From Nocardia arthritidis (lineage in GTDB: Bacteria > Actinomycetota > Actinomycetes > Mycobacteriales > Mycobacteriaceae), in NCBI RefSeq assembly GCF_011801145.1, contig NZ_CP046172.1:3596001-3660000 (forward strand): 64,000 bases of DNA, given 5' to 3'. The translations under genes and the position numbers were made by a program. Below the pieces are notes generated by a model. That model was not told the origin of the DNA. It made no database searches and saw only the letters and a program-made list of their open reading frames with translations. The first letter of the stretch is position 1. Every line of letters begins with the position of its first letter. Below are positions 9,249 to 19,150 of the stretch, piece after piece.

Positions 9249-10937
9249 ATGATCGGTTTCATGAACGGGCACGACGAATTGATCAGTCTGGCCGATCGCT
9301 ACTGGGATAGTTTCCTGGAAGCGTTCCCGAGTCAGGCGACGTTGCTGGGGGACCGGCGGTTCGACGACCGCATCGAGGACCCGTCGGAGGCCGCCGAACA
9401 GCGGCTGCTCACCGCGCATCGCGGGTTGCTCGCCGAGGTCGACGCCATCGATCCGGCCGGTCTCGACGCCACCGATCGGGTGACGCGCAGCCTGCTGCGC
9501 GCCGAGCTGACCGGTTCGGTGGACCATCTCGAGTGGCGGCCGGTGGAGCTGGCCTCCGACCAGATGGACGGTGTACACGCGGAACTGCTGATGATCGCCC
9601 CGCAGACCAACGCACCCGAACCGGCGAACGCGCTCGCACTGCTGGAGCGCTACAAGCAGTTCGGGACCATGCTGGATCGGGCCGTGGAGCGATTCCGCGC
9701 CGGGCTGGCCGCGGGCCGGACGCCGCCGCGGATCACCATCGAGCGTTCGCTGAATCAGCTGGACGGCTACCTCGCCTCCGATATCGCATCGGATCCCTTT
9801 GCCTCCCTTGGCGGTCCGGCGAACTGGGACGGCGAGGCGGCCTGGCGCGACCAGCTCGTGGACGTGGTGCGCGACGGTATCCGTCCCGCCTTCCAGCGCT
9901 ATCGTGACGCGCTGGCGGCGGATCTGCGCCCGGCCAGCAGGCCGGACGATAAACCGGGCCTGTGCTGGCTCGGCGGCGACGGCGAGGATATCTACCGGCG
10001 CGAACTGCGCAGGCACACAACGCTTCCGGATCTCGGTGCGGAGGAGATACACGAACTCGGGCTGTCCGAGCTGAAGCTATTGCGCGACGAGTACGCCGAG
10101 GTAGGGCAGCGGCTGTTCGGGACGGGCGATGTCGCGGAGATCTTCCGCAGGCTGCGCCAGGATCCGGCGCTGCGCTACACCAGCGGCGCGGAGATCATGG
10201 CCGACGCGCGTGCCGCGCTGGCGGCGGCGAATGCGGAGATGGGCAACTGGTTCGGCAGGCTGCCGCGCGAATCATGCGACATCGTCGAGATTCCCGAATT
10301 CCTGGCGGCGGATTCGCCTGCGGCGTACTACTTTCCGCCCGCGGCCGATGGTTCGCGACCCGGAGCGTACTTCGTCAACGTGCACGACCCGGCGAGCAAA
10401 CACCGTTACGAGACAACGTCCATCGCCTACCACGAGGCCATTCCGGGCCATCATCTGCAACTGACCATCGCCAACGAACTCGACCACCTGCCGCGCTTCC
10501 AGCGGCAGTCCTTCGCGAACACCGCGTTCGTCGAGGGTTGGGCGCTGTACACCGAGCGCCTCGCCGACGAAATGGGTTTGTACGCCGACGATCTCGGCCG
10601 GGTCGGGATGCTCGCCGGTGATTCGTGGCGGTCCTGCCGCCTGGTGGTGGACACCGGACTGCACGCGAAGGGCTGGACCAGGCAGCAGGCCATCGACTTC
10701 ATGATCGCCAACGCGCCGGTGGGCGTGCAGGAGATCACCACGGAGGTGGACCGCTACATCGGCATGCCGGGTCAGGCCGTCGGCTACAAGGTCGGGCAGC
10801 TCGAGATCCGCCGCCAGCGCAGGCAGGCCGCCGAGCGGCTCGGCGCGGCCTTCGATATCAAGGCGTTCCACGATGTGGTGCTCGGCTCGGGTTCGGTGAG
10901 CCTGCCGGTGCTCCGGGAACTCGTGGCGACGCTCTAG
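9249..10937 (+). CDS. DUF885 family protein (putative metal-dependent carboxypeptidase-like)
   Basis: 562 residues, normal for DUF885. The key motif HEAIPGHH at residues 395-402 resembles the zinc-binding HExxH of gluzincin peptidases, with a downstream FVEGWALYTERLADEMG block that would supply the third ligand. No signal peptide is visible, so it is probably cytoplasmic. Reaction and substrate are unknown. ATG 9249 or ATG 9261 (MNGHDELISLADRYW) could be the start; neither has a strong ribosome site. It is 30 bases after livF but a separate product. A hairpin at 10951-10986 ends it before polA. Confidence 0.85.
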   Translation: MIGFMNGHDELISLADRYWDSFLEAFPSQATLLGDRRFDDRIEDPSEAAEQRLLTAHRGLLAEVDAIDPAGLDATDRVTRSLLRAELTGSVDHLEWRPVELASDQMDGVHAELLMIAPQTNAPEPANALALLERYKQFGTMLDRAVERFRAGLAAGRTPPRITIERSLNQLDGYLASDIASDPFASLGGPANWDGEAAWRDQLVDVVRDGIRPAFQRYRDALAADLRPASRPDDKPGLCWLGGDGEDIYRRELRRHTTLPDLGAEEIHELGLSELKLLRDEYAEVGQRLFGTGDVAEIFRRLRQDPALRYTSGAEIMADARAALAAANAEMGNWFGRLPRESCDIVEIPEFLAADSPAAYYFPPAADGSRPGAYFVNVHDPASKHRYETTSIAYHEAIPGHHLQLTIANELDHLPRFQRQSFANTAFVEGWALYTERLADEMGLYADDLGRVGMLAGDSWRSCRLVVDTGLHAKGWTRQQAIDFMIANAPVGVQEITTEVDRYIGMPGQAVGYKVGQLEIRRQRRQAAERLGAAFDIKAFHDVVLGSGSVSLPVLRELVATL

Positions 10938-10950
10938 CAACTCGGCCGGA

Positions 10951-10990
10951 GAGACGCCGATCCCAACTCGGTGGTGTCGGCGTCTCCCCT
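10951..10990 (+). terminator. terminator between DUF885 gene and polA
   Basis: Perfect 10-base arms GAGACGCCGA/TCGGCGTCTC with a 16-base loop, followed by CCCCTT. It isolates polA from upstream transcription. Confidence 0.7.
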
Positions 10991-11013
10991 TGTCGGTGCC
11001 GGTCCCTAGACTC

Positions 11014-13746
11014 ATGCGCGTGAGTTCACCGACGACTGCTGAGCGTTCCGCCACCGCGTCCGGGACGGACCGGCCGACCCTGCTGCTGCTGGACGGGCAT
11101 TCGATTGCCTACCGCGCGTTCTTCGCGCTGCCCGCGGAGAACTTCAAAACGGTCACCGGGCAGACCACCAACGCGGTGTACGGCTTCACCGCGATGCTGA
11201 TCAACCTGCTGCGCGACGAGAAGCCGACGCATATCGCGGCCGCCTTCGACGTGAACCGCAAGACCTTCCGCACCGAGGCGTACCCGGAATACAAGGCGAA
11301 CCGCAATGCCACCCCCGACGAATTCCGCGGGCAGGTCGAACTCACCAAGGACGTGCTCGGCGCGCTCGGCATCGCGGTGATGGCGATCGAGGGCTTCGAG
11401 GCCGACGACATCATCGCCACCATCACCACGCAGGCGGTGGCCGAGGGCTTCCGGATTTTGATCGTCTCCGGTGACCGCGACTCGATCCAGCTGGTCAACG
11501 ACGATGTCACGGTGCTCTATCCGCGCAAGGGCGTCTCGGATCTCACCCGGTTCACCCCCGAGGAGGTGCAGGCCAAATACGGTCTCACCCCGAATCAGTA
11601 TCCGGATTACGCGGCGCTGCGCGGCGACCCGAGCGATAACCTGCCCGGCATTCCCGGCGTCGGGGAGAAGACCGCGGCCAAGTGGATTCGCGAATACGGT
11701 GATCTGAACACGCTGGTGGACAAGGTCGACGAGGTGAAGGGCAAGGTCGGTGACGCGCTGCGCGCCAACCTGAGCAGCGTGGTGCTGAACCGTCAGCTCA
11801 CCGAGATGGTGCGCGACGTCCCGCTGCCGTACACGCCGGAGCAGCTGGCGCAGGGCCCGTGGGATCGGGAGAAGATCCACCAGCTGTTCGACGATCTGGA
11901 ATTCCGGGTGCTGCGCGACCGGTTGTTCGAAACCCTAGCGCCGCCGGAGCCGGAGGCCGAGGCCGGATTCGAGATCAGCGGTGCGGCGCTGGAGGTCGGC
12001 GCGGTCGCCGGCTGGCTCGCCGAGCATGCGGAAGCCGGTGTGCGGCACGGCGTTTCGATCGTCGGCACCGGCACTCCCGCGGATGGTGACGTGCGCGCGC
12101 TCGCCATCGCCGCCGCCGACGGCGAGAGCGGCTACATCGATGTCAGCGTGCTCACCCCGGAAGATGAGGCGGCGCTGGGCACCTGGCTCGCCGACCCGGC
12201 GGTGCCGAAGGCGCTGCACGAGGCCAAGGCCGCCATGCACGCGCTGCGCGGGCGCGGCTGGACCCTCGGCGGGCTCACCAGCGATACCGCGCTGGCCGCC
12301 TACCTGGTCCGGCCCGGCCAGCGCAGTTTCAACCTCGACGATCTGTCGCTGCGCTACCTGCGCCGCGAGCTGCGCGCCGAAACCGATGCGGCGCCACAGC
12401 TCTCCCTGCTCGACGAGGAGGGCGCGGCCGACGCCGAGCTGGCGCAGGCCGAGATGCTGCGGGCCAGGGCGGTCGTCGATCTGGCCGCCGCGCTCGACAC
12501 CGAACTGGAGCAGATCGAATCCACCCCGCTGCTCGCCGAGATGGAGCTGCCGCTGCTCGGCGTGCTCGCCACGCTGGAGGAGGCGGGCATCGCGGTCGAC
12601 ACCGATCAGCTGGAGACGCTGCACCGGCAATTCAGCGACCGGGTTAACGCCGCGGCGAACGCCGCATACGACGTGATCGGCAAGCAGATCAACCTGGGCT
12701 CGCCCAAACAGTTGCAGGTGGTGCTGTTCGACGAACTCGACATGCCGAAGACCAAGCGCACCAAGACCGGTTACACCACCGACGCCGACGCGCTGGAATC
12801 GCTGTTCGAGAAGACCGAGCACCCCTTCCTGGAACATCTGCTCGCGCACCGCGACGCCACCCGCCTGAAGGTGACGGTGGAGGGTCTGCTGAAATCCGTT
12901 GCGCCGGACGGCCGGATCCACACCACGTTCAACCAGACCATCGCCGCCACCGGGCGCCTGTCGTCCACCGAGCCGAATCTGCAGAACATCCCGATCCGCA
13001 CCGATACCGGCAGGCAGATCCGCGACACCTTCGTGGTCGGCTCCGGCTACCAGTCGCTGATGACGGCCGACTACAGCCAGATCGAGATGCGCATCATGGC
13101 CCACCTGTCCGGCGACGAGGGCCTGATCGAGGCCTTCAATTCCGGTGAAGACCTGCACACCTTCGTCGCGTCCAAGGCATTCGACATCCCGATCTCCGAG
13201 GTGAATCCGGAGATGCGGCGGCGAATCAAGGCCATGTCGTACGGCCTGGCCTACGGCCTGAGCTCCTACGGTCTGTCGGCGCAGCTGAAGATCAGCACGG
13301 CCGAGGCGAAGGAGCAGATGGACGTCTACTTCGCCCGGTTCGGCCGCATCCGCGACTACCTCTACGAGGTGGTCGAGCAGGCCCGTAAGGTCGGCTACAC
13401 CGAAACCCTGTTCGGCCGCAGGCGCTATCTGCCCGATCTGGATTCCAGCAACCGTCAGCGCCGCGAGGCCGCCGAACGCATGGCGCTCAACGCCCCCATC
13501 CAGGGCACCGCCGCCGACATCATCAAGGTGGCGATGATCAACGTGCACAAGGCGATCGGCGCGGCGGGCCTGCGCTCCCGGATGCTGCTGCAGATCCACG
13601 ACGAACTCCTCTTCGAGGTCGCCGATGGTGAGCGCGAGGCATTGGAAACCCTCGCCCGCGAGCAGATGTCCGCCGCCATCGAACTCTCGGTGCCCCTGGA
13701 GGTTTCGGTCGGCGTCGGCCGCAGCTGGGACGCCGCCGCGCACTGA
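11014..13746 (+). CDS. polA: DNA polymerase I
   Basis: 910 residues. An N-terminal 5'-3' exonuclease (about 25-310; LLLLDGHSIAYRAFFALPAENFKT and GDPSDNLPGIPGVGEKTA) precedes a degenerate 3'-5' exonuclease domain and a family A polymerase domain. Polymerase motifs are intact: A (DYSQIEMRIMAHLSGD, near residue 686), B (RRRIKAMSYGLAYGLSSYG) and C (IHDELLFE). The acidic residues of the proofreading site are not recognisable, as in mycobacterial PolA. ATG 11014 is chosen, with GTG 11020 also possible; a TTG at 10990 would overlap the terminator. Role: Okazaki fragment processing and excision-repair synthesis. It ends 3 bases before the convergent kinase gene. Confidence 0.95.
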   Translation: MRVSSPTTAERSATASGTDRPTLLLLDGHSIAYRAFFALPAENFKTVTGQTTNAVYGFTAMLINLLRDEKPTHIAAAFDVNRKTFRTEAYPEYKANRNATPDEFRGQVELTKDVLGALGIAVMAIEGFEADDIIATITTQAVAEGFRILIVSGDRDSIQLVNDDVTVLYPRKGVSDLTRFTPEEVQAKYGLTPNQYPDYAALRGDPSDNLPGIPGVGEKTAAKWIREYGDLNTLVDKVDEVKGKVGDALRANLSSVVLNRQLTEMVRDVPLPYTPEQLAQGPWDREKIHQLFDDLEFRVLRDRLFETLAPPEPEAEAGFEISGAALEVGAVAGWLAEHAEAGVRHGVSIVGTGTPADGDVRALAIAAADGESGYIDVSVLTPEDEAALGTWLADPAVPKALHEAKAAMHALRGRGWTLGGLTSDTALAAYLVRPGQRSFNLDDLSLRYLRRELRAETDAAPQLSLLDEEGAADAELAQAEMLRARAVVDLAAALDTELEQIESTPLLAEMELPLLGVLATLEEAGIAVDTDQLETLHRQFSDRVNAAANAAYDVIGKQINLGSPKQLQVVLFDELDMPKTKRTKTGYTTDADALESLFEKTEHPFLEHLLAHRDATRLKVTVEGLLKSVAPDGRIHTTFNQTIAATGRLSSTEPNLQNIPIRTDTGRQIRDTFVVGSGYQSLMTADYSQIEMRIMAHLSGDEGLIEAFNSGEDLHTFVASKAFDIPISEVNPEMRRRIKAMSYGLAYGLSSYGLSAQLKISTAEAKEQMDVYFARFGRIRDYLYEVVEQARKVGYTETLFGRRRYLPDLDSSNRQRREAAERMALNAPIQGTAADIIKVAMINVHKAIGAAGLRSRMLLQIHDELLFEVADGEREALETLAREQMSAAIELSVPLEVSVGVGRSWDAAAH

Positions 13747-13749
13747 GTC

Positions 13750-15192
13750 TCAGTGCAGGGCTTTCGCCAGCGCGGGCACCACCTTGCCCGCGGCGGTATC
13801 CGGCGACTGATCGGTCCAGACGCGGAAGCCCTGCACCGCCGAAACATCGTCTACCACGGCGACTTTCGAATTCGGGTTGTCGACAAGGCCGTGCGGCAGT
13901 CCGGCCAGCCCGCCGCCGCCCGCGCTCCGGTCGGCGCGCAGCACCAGTACGACGTCGACCGGCGTGCTCAGCACGAAGCTGCTGAGCGCGAGCAGCCGCG
14001 GGGATTTCTCGCCGCCGGTGGCCCGGTATTCGCGGCTGTAGACGAAGCCGATGGCTTGCAGGAATCGCGCCTGATCACTCGGGTCGAGGAAGACCGAGAG
14101 ATCGGTATCGGTCACCAGGAAGGCGGCGATCTGCTTGTCGGCGAATTCGGGATGTCCGGCCCGAATCTGCGCGGCCCGGTCCGCTGCGGGACCGCTGCCG
14201 CCGTGATCGGTGAGGAAATACGTTGCCGCGCCGACCACCAGCGCGATGACCACCCCGAATATCGCGGGCAGCAAGAACTTCCGTAACCGGGACAGGCGCG
14301 GCGGCTTGTCCGGCAGGCGCCGAGTCGCCGAATCAGGTTGCGCTGCCCGGGAATCGGCGAAGGCCGCCGCCGCATCCTGCGCCAGCTCCCGGCAACTGGA
14401 ATACCGGTCGCCGCGATCCTTCGCCATGGCGCGGGCGATCACCGCGTCCAGCGCCGGCGGCAGTTCGGGCCGCACCGCGCTCGGCCGCGGTGGCGGCTCG
14501 TTGATATGGCCGAGCACGATCTCGGTGGGCGACGCGTACGGATACGGGCTTTGTCCGGTGAGCAGCTTGTAGAAGGCGCAGCCCAGGCTGTAGATATCCG
14601 AGCGGTGATCCAGTTTGTGACCCAGCAGCTGTTCCGGTGACGCGTAGGCGGCGGTGGCGAGGAAGTCGCCCGTTTCGGTGAGTTCCTGGCCGTCCACCAT
14701 GGGTTTCGCGACACCGAAATCGGTGAGCAGTACCCGTTCCTCCTCGCCGTCGACCTCGGCGAGCAGGAAGTTCCCGGGTTTGATGTCGCGGTGCAACAGT
14801 CCGCGCCGATGGGCGTGGTCGATCGCCTTGCCCACCTCGGTGACGATGCGCAGGGCGCGCTGCGGCGTCATGACCGCCGATCCGCGCGCGATTTCCCGCG
14901 CCGCGTCGGTGCCGTCGACGTACTGCATGGCGATCCACAGCTGTCCGTCCGCCTCACCGCGGCTGTAGACCGCGACGATATTCGGATGATCCAGCGCGGC
15001 GGCCAGATTCGCCTCACGTTCGAAACGCGCTCGGAATTCCGCGTTTTCGCTCAGGTCGGCATTGAGCACCTTCAGCGCGTCCCGGCGCGGCAGAATCGGG
15101 TCCTGGGTCAGGTAGACCGTACCCATGCCACCGGCGCCGAGCACGCGAACGATCCGGTAGCCGCCCACGATCGCACCGGGAGGCAACGGCAT
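13750..15192 (-). CDS. transmembrane Ser/Thr protein kinase
   Basis: 480 residues. The kinase domain (13-280) is complete: glycine loop GAGGMGTVY, catalytic Lys41, Glu60, HRDIKPGN with Asp136, DFG 158-160, and SPE at 185-187. A basic juxtamembrane stretch leads to one membrane helix (about 306-327) and an extracellular domain of about 150 residues of unknown fold, rich in Val and Leu. This is the PknB-like layout of actinobacterial sensor kinases without PASTA repeats. It is last in a leftward run behind three lipoprotein genes, 44 bases after the nearest, so it may sense or regulate an envelope process with them. ATG 15192 has AGGAGAG upstream. Confidence 0.9.
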   Translation of the reverse strand: MPLPPGAIVGGYRIVRVLGAGGMGTVYLTQDPILPRRDALKVLNADLSENAEFRARFEREANLAAALDHPNIVAVYSRGEADGQLWIAMQYVDGTDAAREIARGSAVMTPQRALRIVTEVGKAIDHAHRRGLLHRDIKPGNFLLAEVDGEEERVLLTDFGVAKPMVDGQELTETGDFLATAAYASPEQLLGHKLDHRSDIYSLGCAFYKLLTGQSPYPYASPTEIVLGHINEPPPRPSAVRPELPPALDAVIARAMAKDRGDRYSSCRELAQDAAAAFADSRAAQPDSATRRLPDKPPRLSRLRKFLLPAIFGVVIALVVGAATYFLTDHGGSGPAADRAAQIRAGHPEFADKQIAAFLVTDTDLSVFLDPSDQARFLQAIGFVYSREYRATGGEKSPRLLALSSFVLSTPVDVVLVLRADRSAGGGGLAGLPHGLVDNPNSKVAVVDDVSAVQGFRVWTDQSPDTAAGKVVPALAKALH

Positions 15193-15236
15193 TCGACTCT
15201 CCTACCTGGTAGGGGTTGTCCAGAATTTAGCAACCA

Positions 15237-16409
15237 TCAGTGCCCGGCCGCGAGCAGCTTGTATTGCGCGGCCGCCTCTTGATAGAGGTCCTGCGGCTGT
15301 TCGGCCCACACCTGCGCCACATACCGGTCGTAGCCGATGAAACAGGTATAGGTGACGACCGCGGGCCCGACCGGATCATCGAGCTTCTTCAGGCATTTGG
15401 CGCCCGGCAATCCGGGCGGTCCGTCGAATGGTCCGTAGTCGCCGGCCAATTGGTCGACGTAGGCGGCCAGCAGCCGGGCCGCGGCCGGCCGGTCCCCGGC
15501 CCGGGTGATCGTCGAACGGTCGATCGCTACCAGATCGACCTTCGCGTCGGCGAATATCCGGCTGGTCTGCGCGGGGTAATAGTCGAGATGCAGTGCGGCC
15601 CTTGGCGTCAAGATCGCCGGTGTCCAGTCGGACACTTTCGGACTCGGCAGGGTGCGGCCGAGCAGGCCGTCGACATCGGCCGGGAGCGTGGCCAGCCGAT
15701 CCGGTGCTGTCGGGTGATAGTCGCGGAGCATTTCGAAAAGTTTGTCGTAGATCCGCGCGGTGAATCGACTCAGCGGCACCGGATCCGGCGCCGGAGCGAG
15801 GTTGTCCTCGACAATGGTCCACACCAGGTAGGTATCGCGGACGAGCCAGGTCATGACGGACCCGTACTCGTTGATCTCGGCCCTGGCATCCGGATACGCC
15901 GGAATCGACGTATCGGTGGTATTCGGTTGCGCCGCTTGGGCTCCGGCGAGGAGGGACAGTGCGTGCCCGGCCTGGTCGGGCGTTCCGAAACGCAGTACGC
16001 CGAGTTGGGCCTCCAGCCCGAGCGCGTAGGAGATCCTGCGCTGCCCCCCGGTTCGGAATCCGGCGATCAAACCGGGTGCGGCGGCATTGAAATCGTCGAT
16101 GTGATAAATGGGTTCGACCGGCGGCGGGTGGTCGGCGGTGAATGCGAAATTGCCGCTGGTGGCGTTGCCGAAAACCATTCGGCTGTCGATATCCAGGATC
16201 AGCGGAAGGTGTTTCGCGAGTTCGACCGACTCCTGGATCGCGCCGGTTTGCGCGGTCGGCGCGATGGTGCGCGGCGTGGTGAGGTAGTTGCCGGAGTCCA
16301 GCTTCGCCAGGTCGACGGCGGGTGGACCGGAGCCGGAATCGCAGCCCGCCGCGGTGAGCAGCAGCGTGCACGTCAGCATTGCCGTGATCGAATATCGCTG
16401 CCGCGCCAT
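15237..16409 (-). CDS. DUF7373-like lipoprotein (third of three paralogues)
   Basis: 390 residues with a signal peptide and lipobox TAAGC, followed by DSGSGPPAVDLAKLDSGNYL. The shared family blocks are a 'DL..LD.GNY.T.PR' N terminus, a central membrane-distal domain and a C-terminal end of the form 'DLYQEAAAQYKLLA'. I recall such Nocardia lipoproteins as DUF7373; the function is unknown. Cysteines near the C terminus (KCLKK, YTCFIG) could form a disulfide outside the cell. ATG 16409 overlaps the stop of the upstream paralogue (TGATG), so they are co-translated. The frame is open further upstream, but that would remove the signal peptide. Confidence 0.82.
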   Translation of the reverse strand: MARQRYSITAMLTCTLLLTAAGCDSGSGPPAVDLAKLDSGNYLTTPRTIAPTAQTGAIQESVELAKHLPLILDIDSRMVFGNATSGNFAFTADHPPPVEPIYHIDDFNAAAPGLIAGFRTGGQRRISYALGLEAQLGVLRFGTPDQAGHALSLLAGAQAAQPNTTDTSIPAYPDARAEINEYGSVMTWLVRDTYLVWTIVEDNLAPAPDPVPLSRFTARIYDKLFEMLRDYHPTAPDRLATLPADVDGLLGRTLPSPKVSDWTPAILTPRAALHLDYYPAQTSRIFADAKVDLVAIDRSTITRAGDRPAAARLLAAYVDQLAGDYGPFDGPPGLPGAKCLKKLDDPVGPAVVTYTCFIGYDRYVAQVWAEQPQDLYQEAAAQYKLLAAGH

Positions 16410-17632
16410 CACATTCGCTCCGCCCGAGCCAATATCGCGTACTGCGCGGCGACCCGCTGATAGAACGTCGGGGCCATCCGTTCGCCGAACGCGTACTCCT
16501 CGCCGACCACCCCGACGTACCTGCCGACGGCCACCGCGCACAGATACGAATCGTGCCGGATCGGCTCCGGGTCGGCGAGTGCGAGGCAGTGGGCGTCGGT
16601 GATTCCGTGCGGCGGATCGATCTCGTCGTCGTTGCGGCCGGGCGCGGTCAACGCCGTCTGCAATTTCACCGCGGAATCGAAATCCCGTGTTCGGTAAACG
16701 ATTCCGTCATTGTGGGCGACCAGGTCGACGCCGGCGTCGGTGAACGCCCTACCGGCGACGGTGGCGTCGCGTTCGAAATGCAGTTCCCCCGCCGGGGTGT
16801 ATATGCCGATGGTGGCGTCGAAAAGGCTGAAGCTCGTGCCCGCCTTCTTGGACAGCGGCAGCGCCAGCCGCATCAGCGGTTCGGTGGCCGATGGCAGATC
16901 GAGGATATCGTCCACCGGTGTCGGGGTGAGCTGCTCCAGCCGGGCGAACTGCGCTCGGAACATCGTTTCGAACTGCGCCGCAAGCGCATTCGGGTCCGGT
17001 CTGGGCACGGCGGCCAAGCTCAGCACGGCGTAGTCGCCGTGCGCGGCGAAGGCGAAACCCTTGACGTCGGTATTCGACCATGCGCTCGCGCCCGCGATAT
17101 CCGGCAGCGCGATATCGTGCCGGTCGGTGCGGTCGTTGAGCGGTGTTGCCGCGAATTCCATTGCGGCGGCGCGCGCTTCGTCCGCGGATGGAAAGCGCAA
17201 CAGCACGATCGTCATCGTTTTGCGTTCGCGTGATTTGTTATTCGTGCGGGTGACGAGCGCACCGCAAATGAGATGATGCCGGGTCGCCACCGCCCCGTAC
17301 TGCTCGGGTAACGGTGCGTACGGTTGCTCGCCGAAGCTCGTCTCGTCGACGATACGGGCGTCGTCGAGCTGGTTCAGCTGCGGATCGACCTCGTGCGGCG
17401 AGAGCAGGTATCCCATCATCCGGCGGGCCTCTATATGGAAGACGTCGTCCTTGGTTTGCAGCCGCGGCCGGAAGTCGAAGGGGGCGGCCTGGAATGGGCC
17501 GGTGTCGAGCGCCGACAGATCCGCCGGTGTCGGTCCCGGATGGGGCTGCCCGCTCGTCGTCGCGGCACACGCTGCGGCGGCGAGGGCGGCGAGCGCCACC
17601 AGCGCCAAGCCGCGGTTTCGGGGAAATCCCAT
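16409..17632 (-). CDS. DUF7373-like lipoprotein (second of three paralogues)
   Basis: 407 residues; signal peptide with lipobox AAAC, then TTSGQPHPGPTPADLSALDTG. It shares with its neighbours the N-terminal 'DLS.LD.G.F' block, an ADAHCLALADPEPIRHDSYLCAV-like C-terminal region with two cysteines, and the ending 'FYQRVAAQYAILARA'. It starts 7 bases after the stop of the upstream paralogue. Function unknown; location is the outer face of the membrane or cell wall. Confidence 0.82.
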   Translation of the reverse strand: MGFPRNRGLALVALAALAAAACAATTSGQPHPGPTPADLSALDTGPFQAAPFDFRPRLQTKDDVFHIEARRMMGYLLSPHEVDPQLNQLDDARIVDETSFGEQPYAPLPEQYGAVATRHHLICGALVTRTNNKSRERKTMTIVLLRFPSADEARAAAMEFAATPLNDRTDRHDIALPDIAGASAWSNTDVKGFAFAAHGDYAVLSLAAVPRPDPNALAAQFETMFRAQFARLEQLTPTPVDDILDLPSATEPLMRLALPLSKKAGTSFSLFDATIGIYTPAGELHFERDATVAGRAFTDAGVDLVAHNDGIVYRTRDFDSAVKLQTALTAPGRNDDEIDPPHGITDAHCLALADPEPIRHDSYLCAVAVGRYVGVVGEEYAFGERMAPTFYQRVAAQYAILARAERM

Positions 17633-17639
17633 GCGCCGC

Positions 17640-18866
17640 TCACCTTCTCGTCAGCAACGCGTACTGCGCGCTGACCTTCTGGAACAGGTCCTGCGATTGG
17701 CGGCCCGGCGCCTGCACCGTCCATCGGTCGACTTGGAAAATGCATAGGAACACATCGAATTGGCTCTGCTGATTCGGCCGAGCGCAGACGATCTCGCCGT
17801 CGATACCCTTCGGCGGATCGATCATCTGCCGGTTCTGGTCGGTGCGCAGTTCGTCGGCCCACTTCTGCCAGATCCGCCGTGCGCCCGCGGCCGATCGGCT
17901 GCGGAACACGGTGGTGTCGCCGAAGGCGATCCGGTCGATATCCCCGGTCGTCAGGAAGTCCAGATTCGTGGACTCGAGGCCGAAAACCGCGCCGCGCCCG
18001 GTGAATACACCGTCCGGGTCGGGCCGCCAGAGGAAGTCCGGATTGGTCGCCAGCGTGCGCGCCAGGACGTCATCCGGGTCCAGCGCAAGGGATCTCAGCT
18101 GATCGGCCGGGGTGGGCCGGAATTGGTCCAGCAGCGGCAGCGCCACGTCCAGCATGTGTTCGGTCCGGCCGATCAGCGCGGGCAGGTCGGGTGCGGCGGT
18201 ATCGTCGATGATCTTGACGAAGACCACATAGCGGTCGCGGACGGTCCATGACACGAGCGCGGGTGTCGGTGGGCGCCAATGTGCCTTGGTCCCTTGATAC
18301 TTCGGGAACGACACCGGTTCGCTATCGGCCATGTACCAGGGCAGGTTGGTGCTGTGGTAGGTGAAATCGTCGTGCTCGAGCGTCGCCGCGACGATGCTCG
18401 CGGTGGCGGCGTCCGGGAATTCCAGCACCGCGATAGCCAGCGTGCGCCGGGGAGCCTCGGGCGGGCCGCCGGTATCCCAACGGTTCACCCAGCCCGCCAC
18501 CAGATCCTTCGCCACATCGTCGAAGGTGTCGTTGATGACGAGATTGCCCATACCCTTCGAATCGAGCACGATATGCCGTTGGATCCCGCCGGTGCTGTCC
18601 TCGGTGTAGCTCGGATCGGCCTCGAACGGCAGCGCGACATAGTCGGCCAGTCGCTGCGATTCGCGAATCCTGCCCTGTTTCAAGGTCTTCGCCGTGCCGA
18701 GGTGGCGCGGGACGGTGGGGTAGTTGCCGACCTCCAGCCGCGACAGATCGGCCTCCTGCCGCACGGGTGTCCCGGAAACCACTGAGCCGCAAGCGATCAC
18801 CAGCGCGCCGACGAGGCAGAGCAGACTCGCCGCGCGCAACGATGCCCATGGAACGGCCGATTGCAC
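17640..18866 (-). CDS. DUF7373-like lipoprotein (first of three paralogues)
   Basis: 408 residues; signal peptide with lipobox VIAC followed by GSVVSGTPVRQEADLSRLEV. The central part carries 'IVLDSKGMGNLVINDTFDDV', the C-terminal part two cysteines (EIVCARP, DVFLCIF) and the ending 'DLFQKVSAQYALLTRR', matching its two downstream neighbours in layout but much diverged in sequence. GTG start at 18866 with a GGGGGAA ribosome site. It is the first gene of the run of three lipoproteins and a kinase, so the operon promoter should lie in 18867-19130. Confidence 0.82.
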   Translation of the reverse strand: MQSAVPWASLRAASLLCLVGALVIACGSVVSGTPVRQEADLSRLEVGNYPTVPRHLGTAKTLKQGRIRESQRLADYVALPFEADPSYTEDSTGGIQRHIVLDSKGMGNLVINDTFDDVAKDLVAGWVNRWDTGGPPEAPRRTLAIAVLEFPDAATASIVAATLEHDDFTYHSTNLPWYMADSEPVSFPKYQGTKAHWRPPTPALVSWTVRDRYVVFVKIIDDTAAPDLPALIGRTEHMLDVALPLLDQFRPTPADQLRSLALDPDDVLARTLATNPDFLWRPDPDGVFTGRGAVFGLESTNLDFLTTGDIDRIAFGDTTVFRSRSAAGARRIWQKWADELRTDQNRQMIDPPKGIDGEIVCARPNQQSQFDVFLCIFQVDRWTVQAPGRQSQDLFQKVSAQYALLTRR

Positions 18867-19150
18867 GATTCCCCCGAAGCGTGGTCCTGATCGGATGCTA
18901 CGCCGCCGTCGGGGTGCGGGCGAGGAGGATCGATCGTGCCGCCGACCGATGCCCTCGGGCTACCAAGCCCATGACGTGCGGCGATGATACTCGCGGGTAG
19001 CGAAAACTGTGGCAAAACGGACGCGAAATATCGTTGCCAATACACCGGCGGACGCCTATTGTCGATCGCGTGCCGAATCCGACCGACCGCCACAGTGCGG
19101 CAGCGAATGTCGCAGACCGCGACCGCGCCGCGCTAATTCCGCCCACCGCG
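18867..19150. other. divergent intergenic region
   Basis: Non-coding stretch between the leftward lipoprotein operon and the rightward leader peptide. A TAATTC element at 19133-19138 is a possible -10 for the leader transcript, which would then begin only a few bases before the leader ATG. I see no clear -35 and no repeat. Confidence 0.4.
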
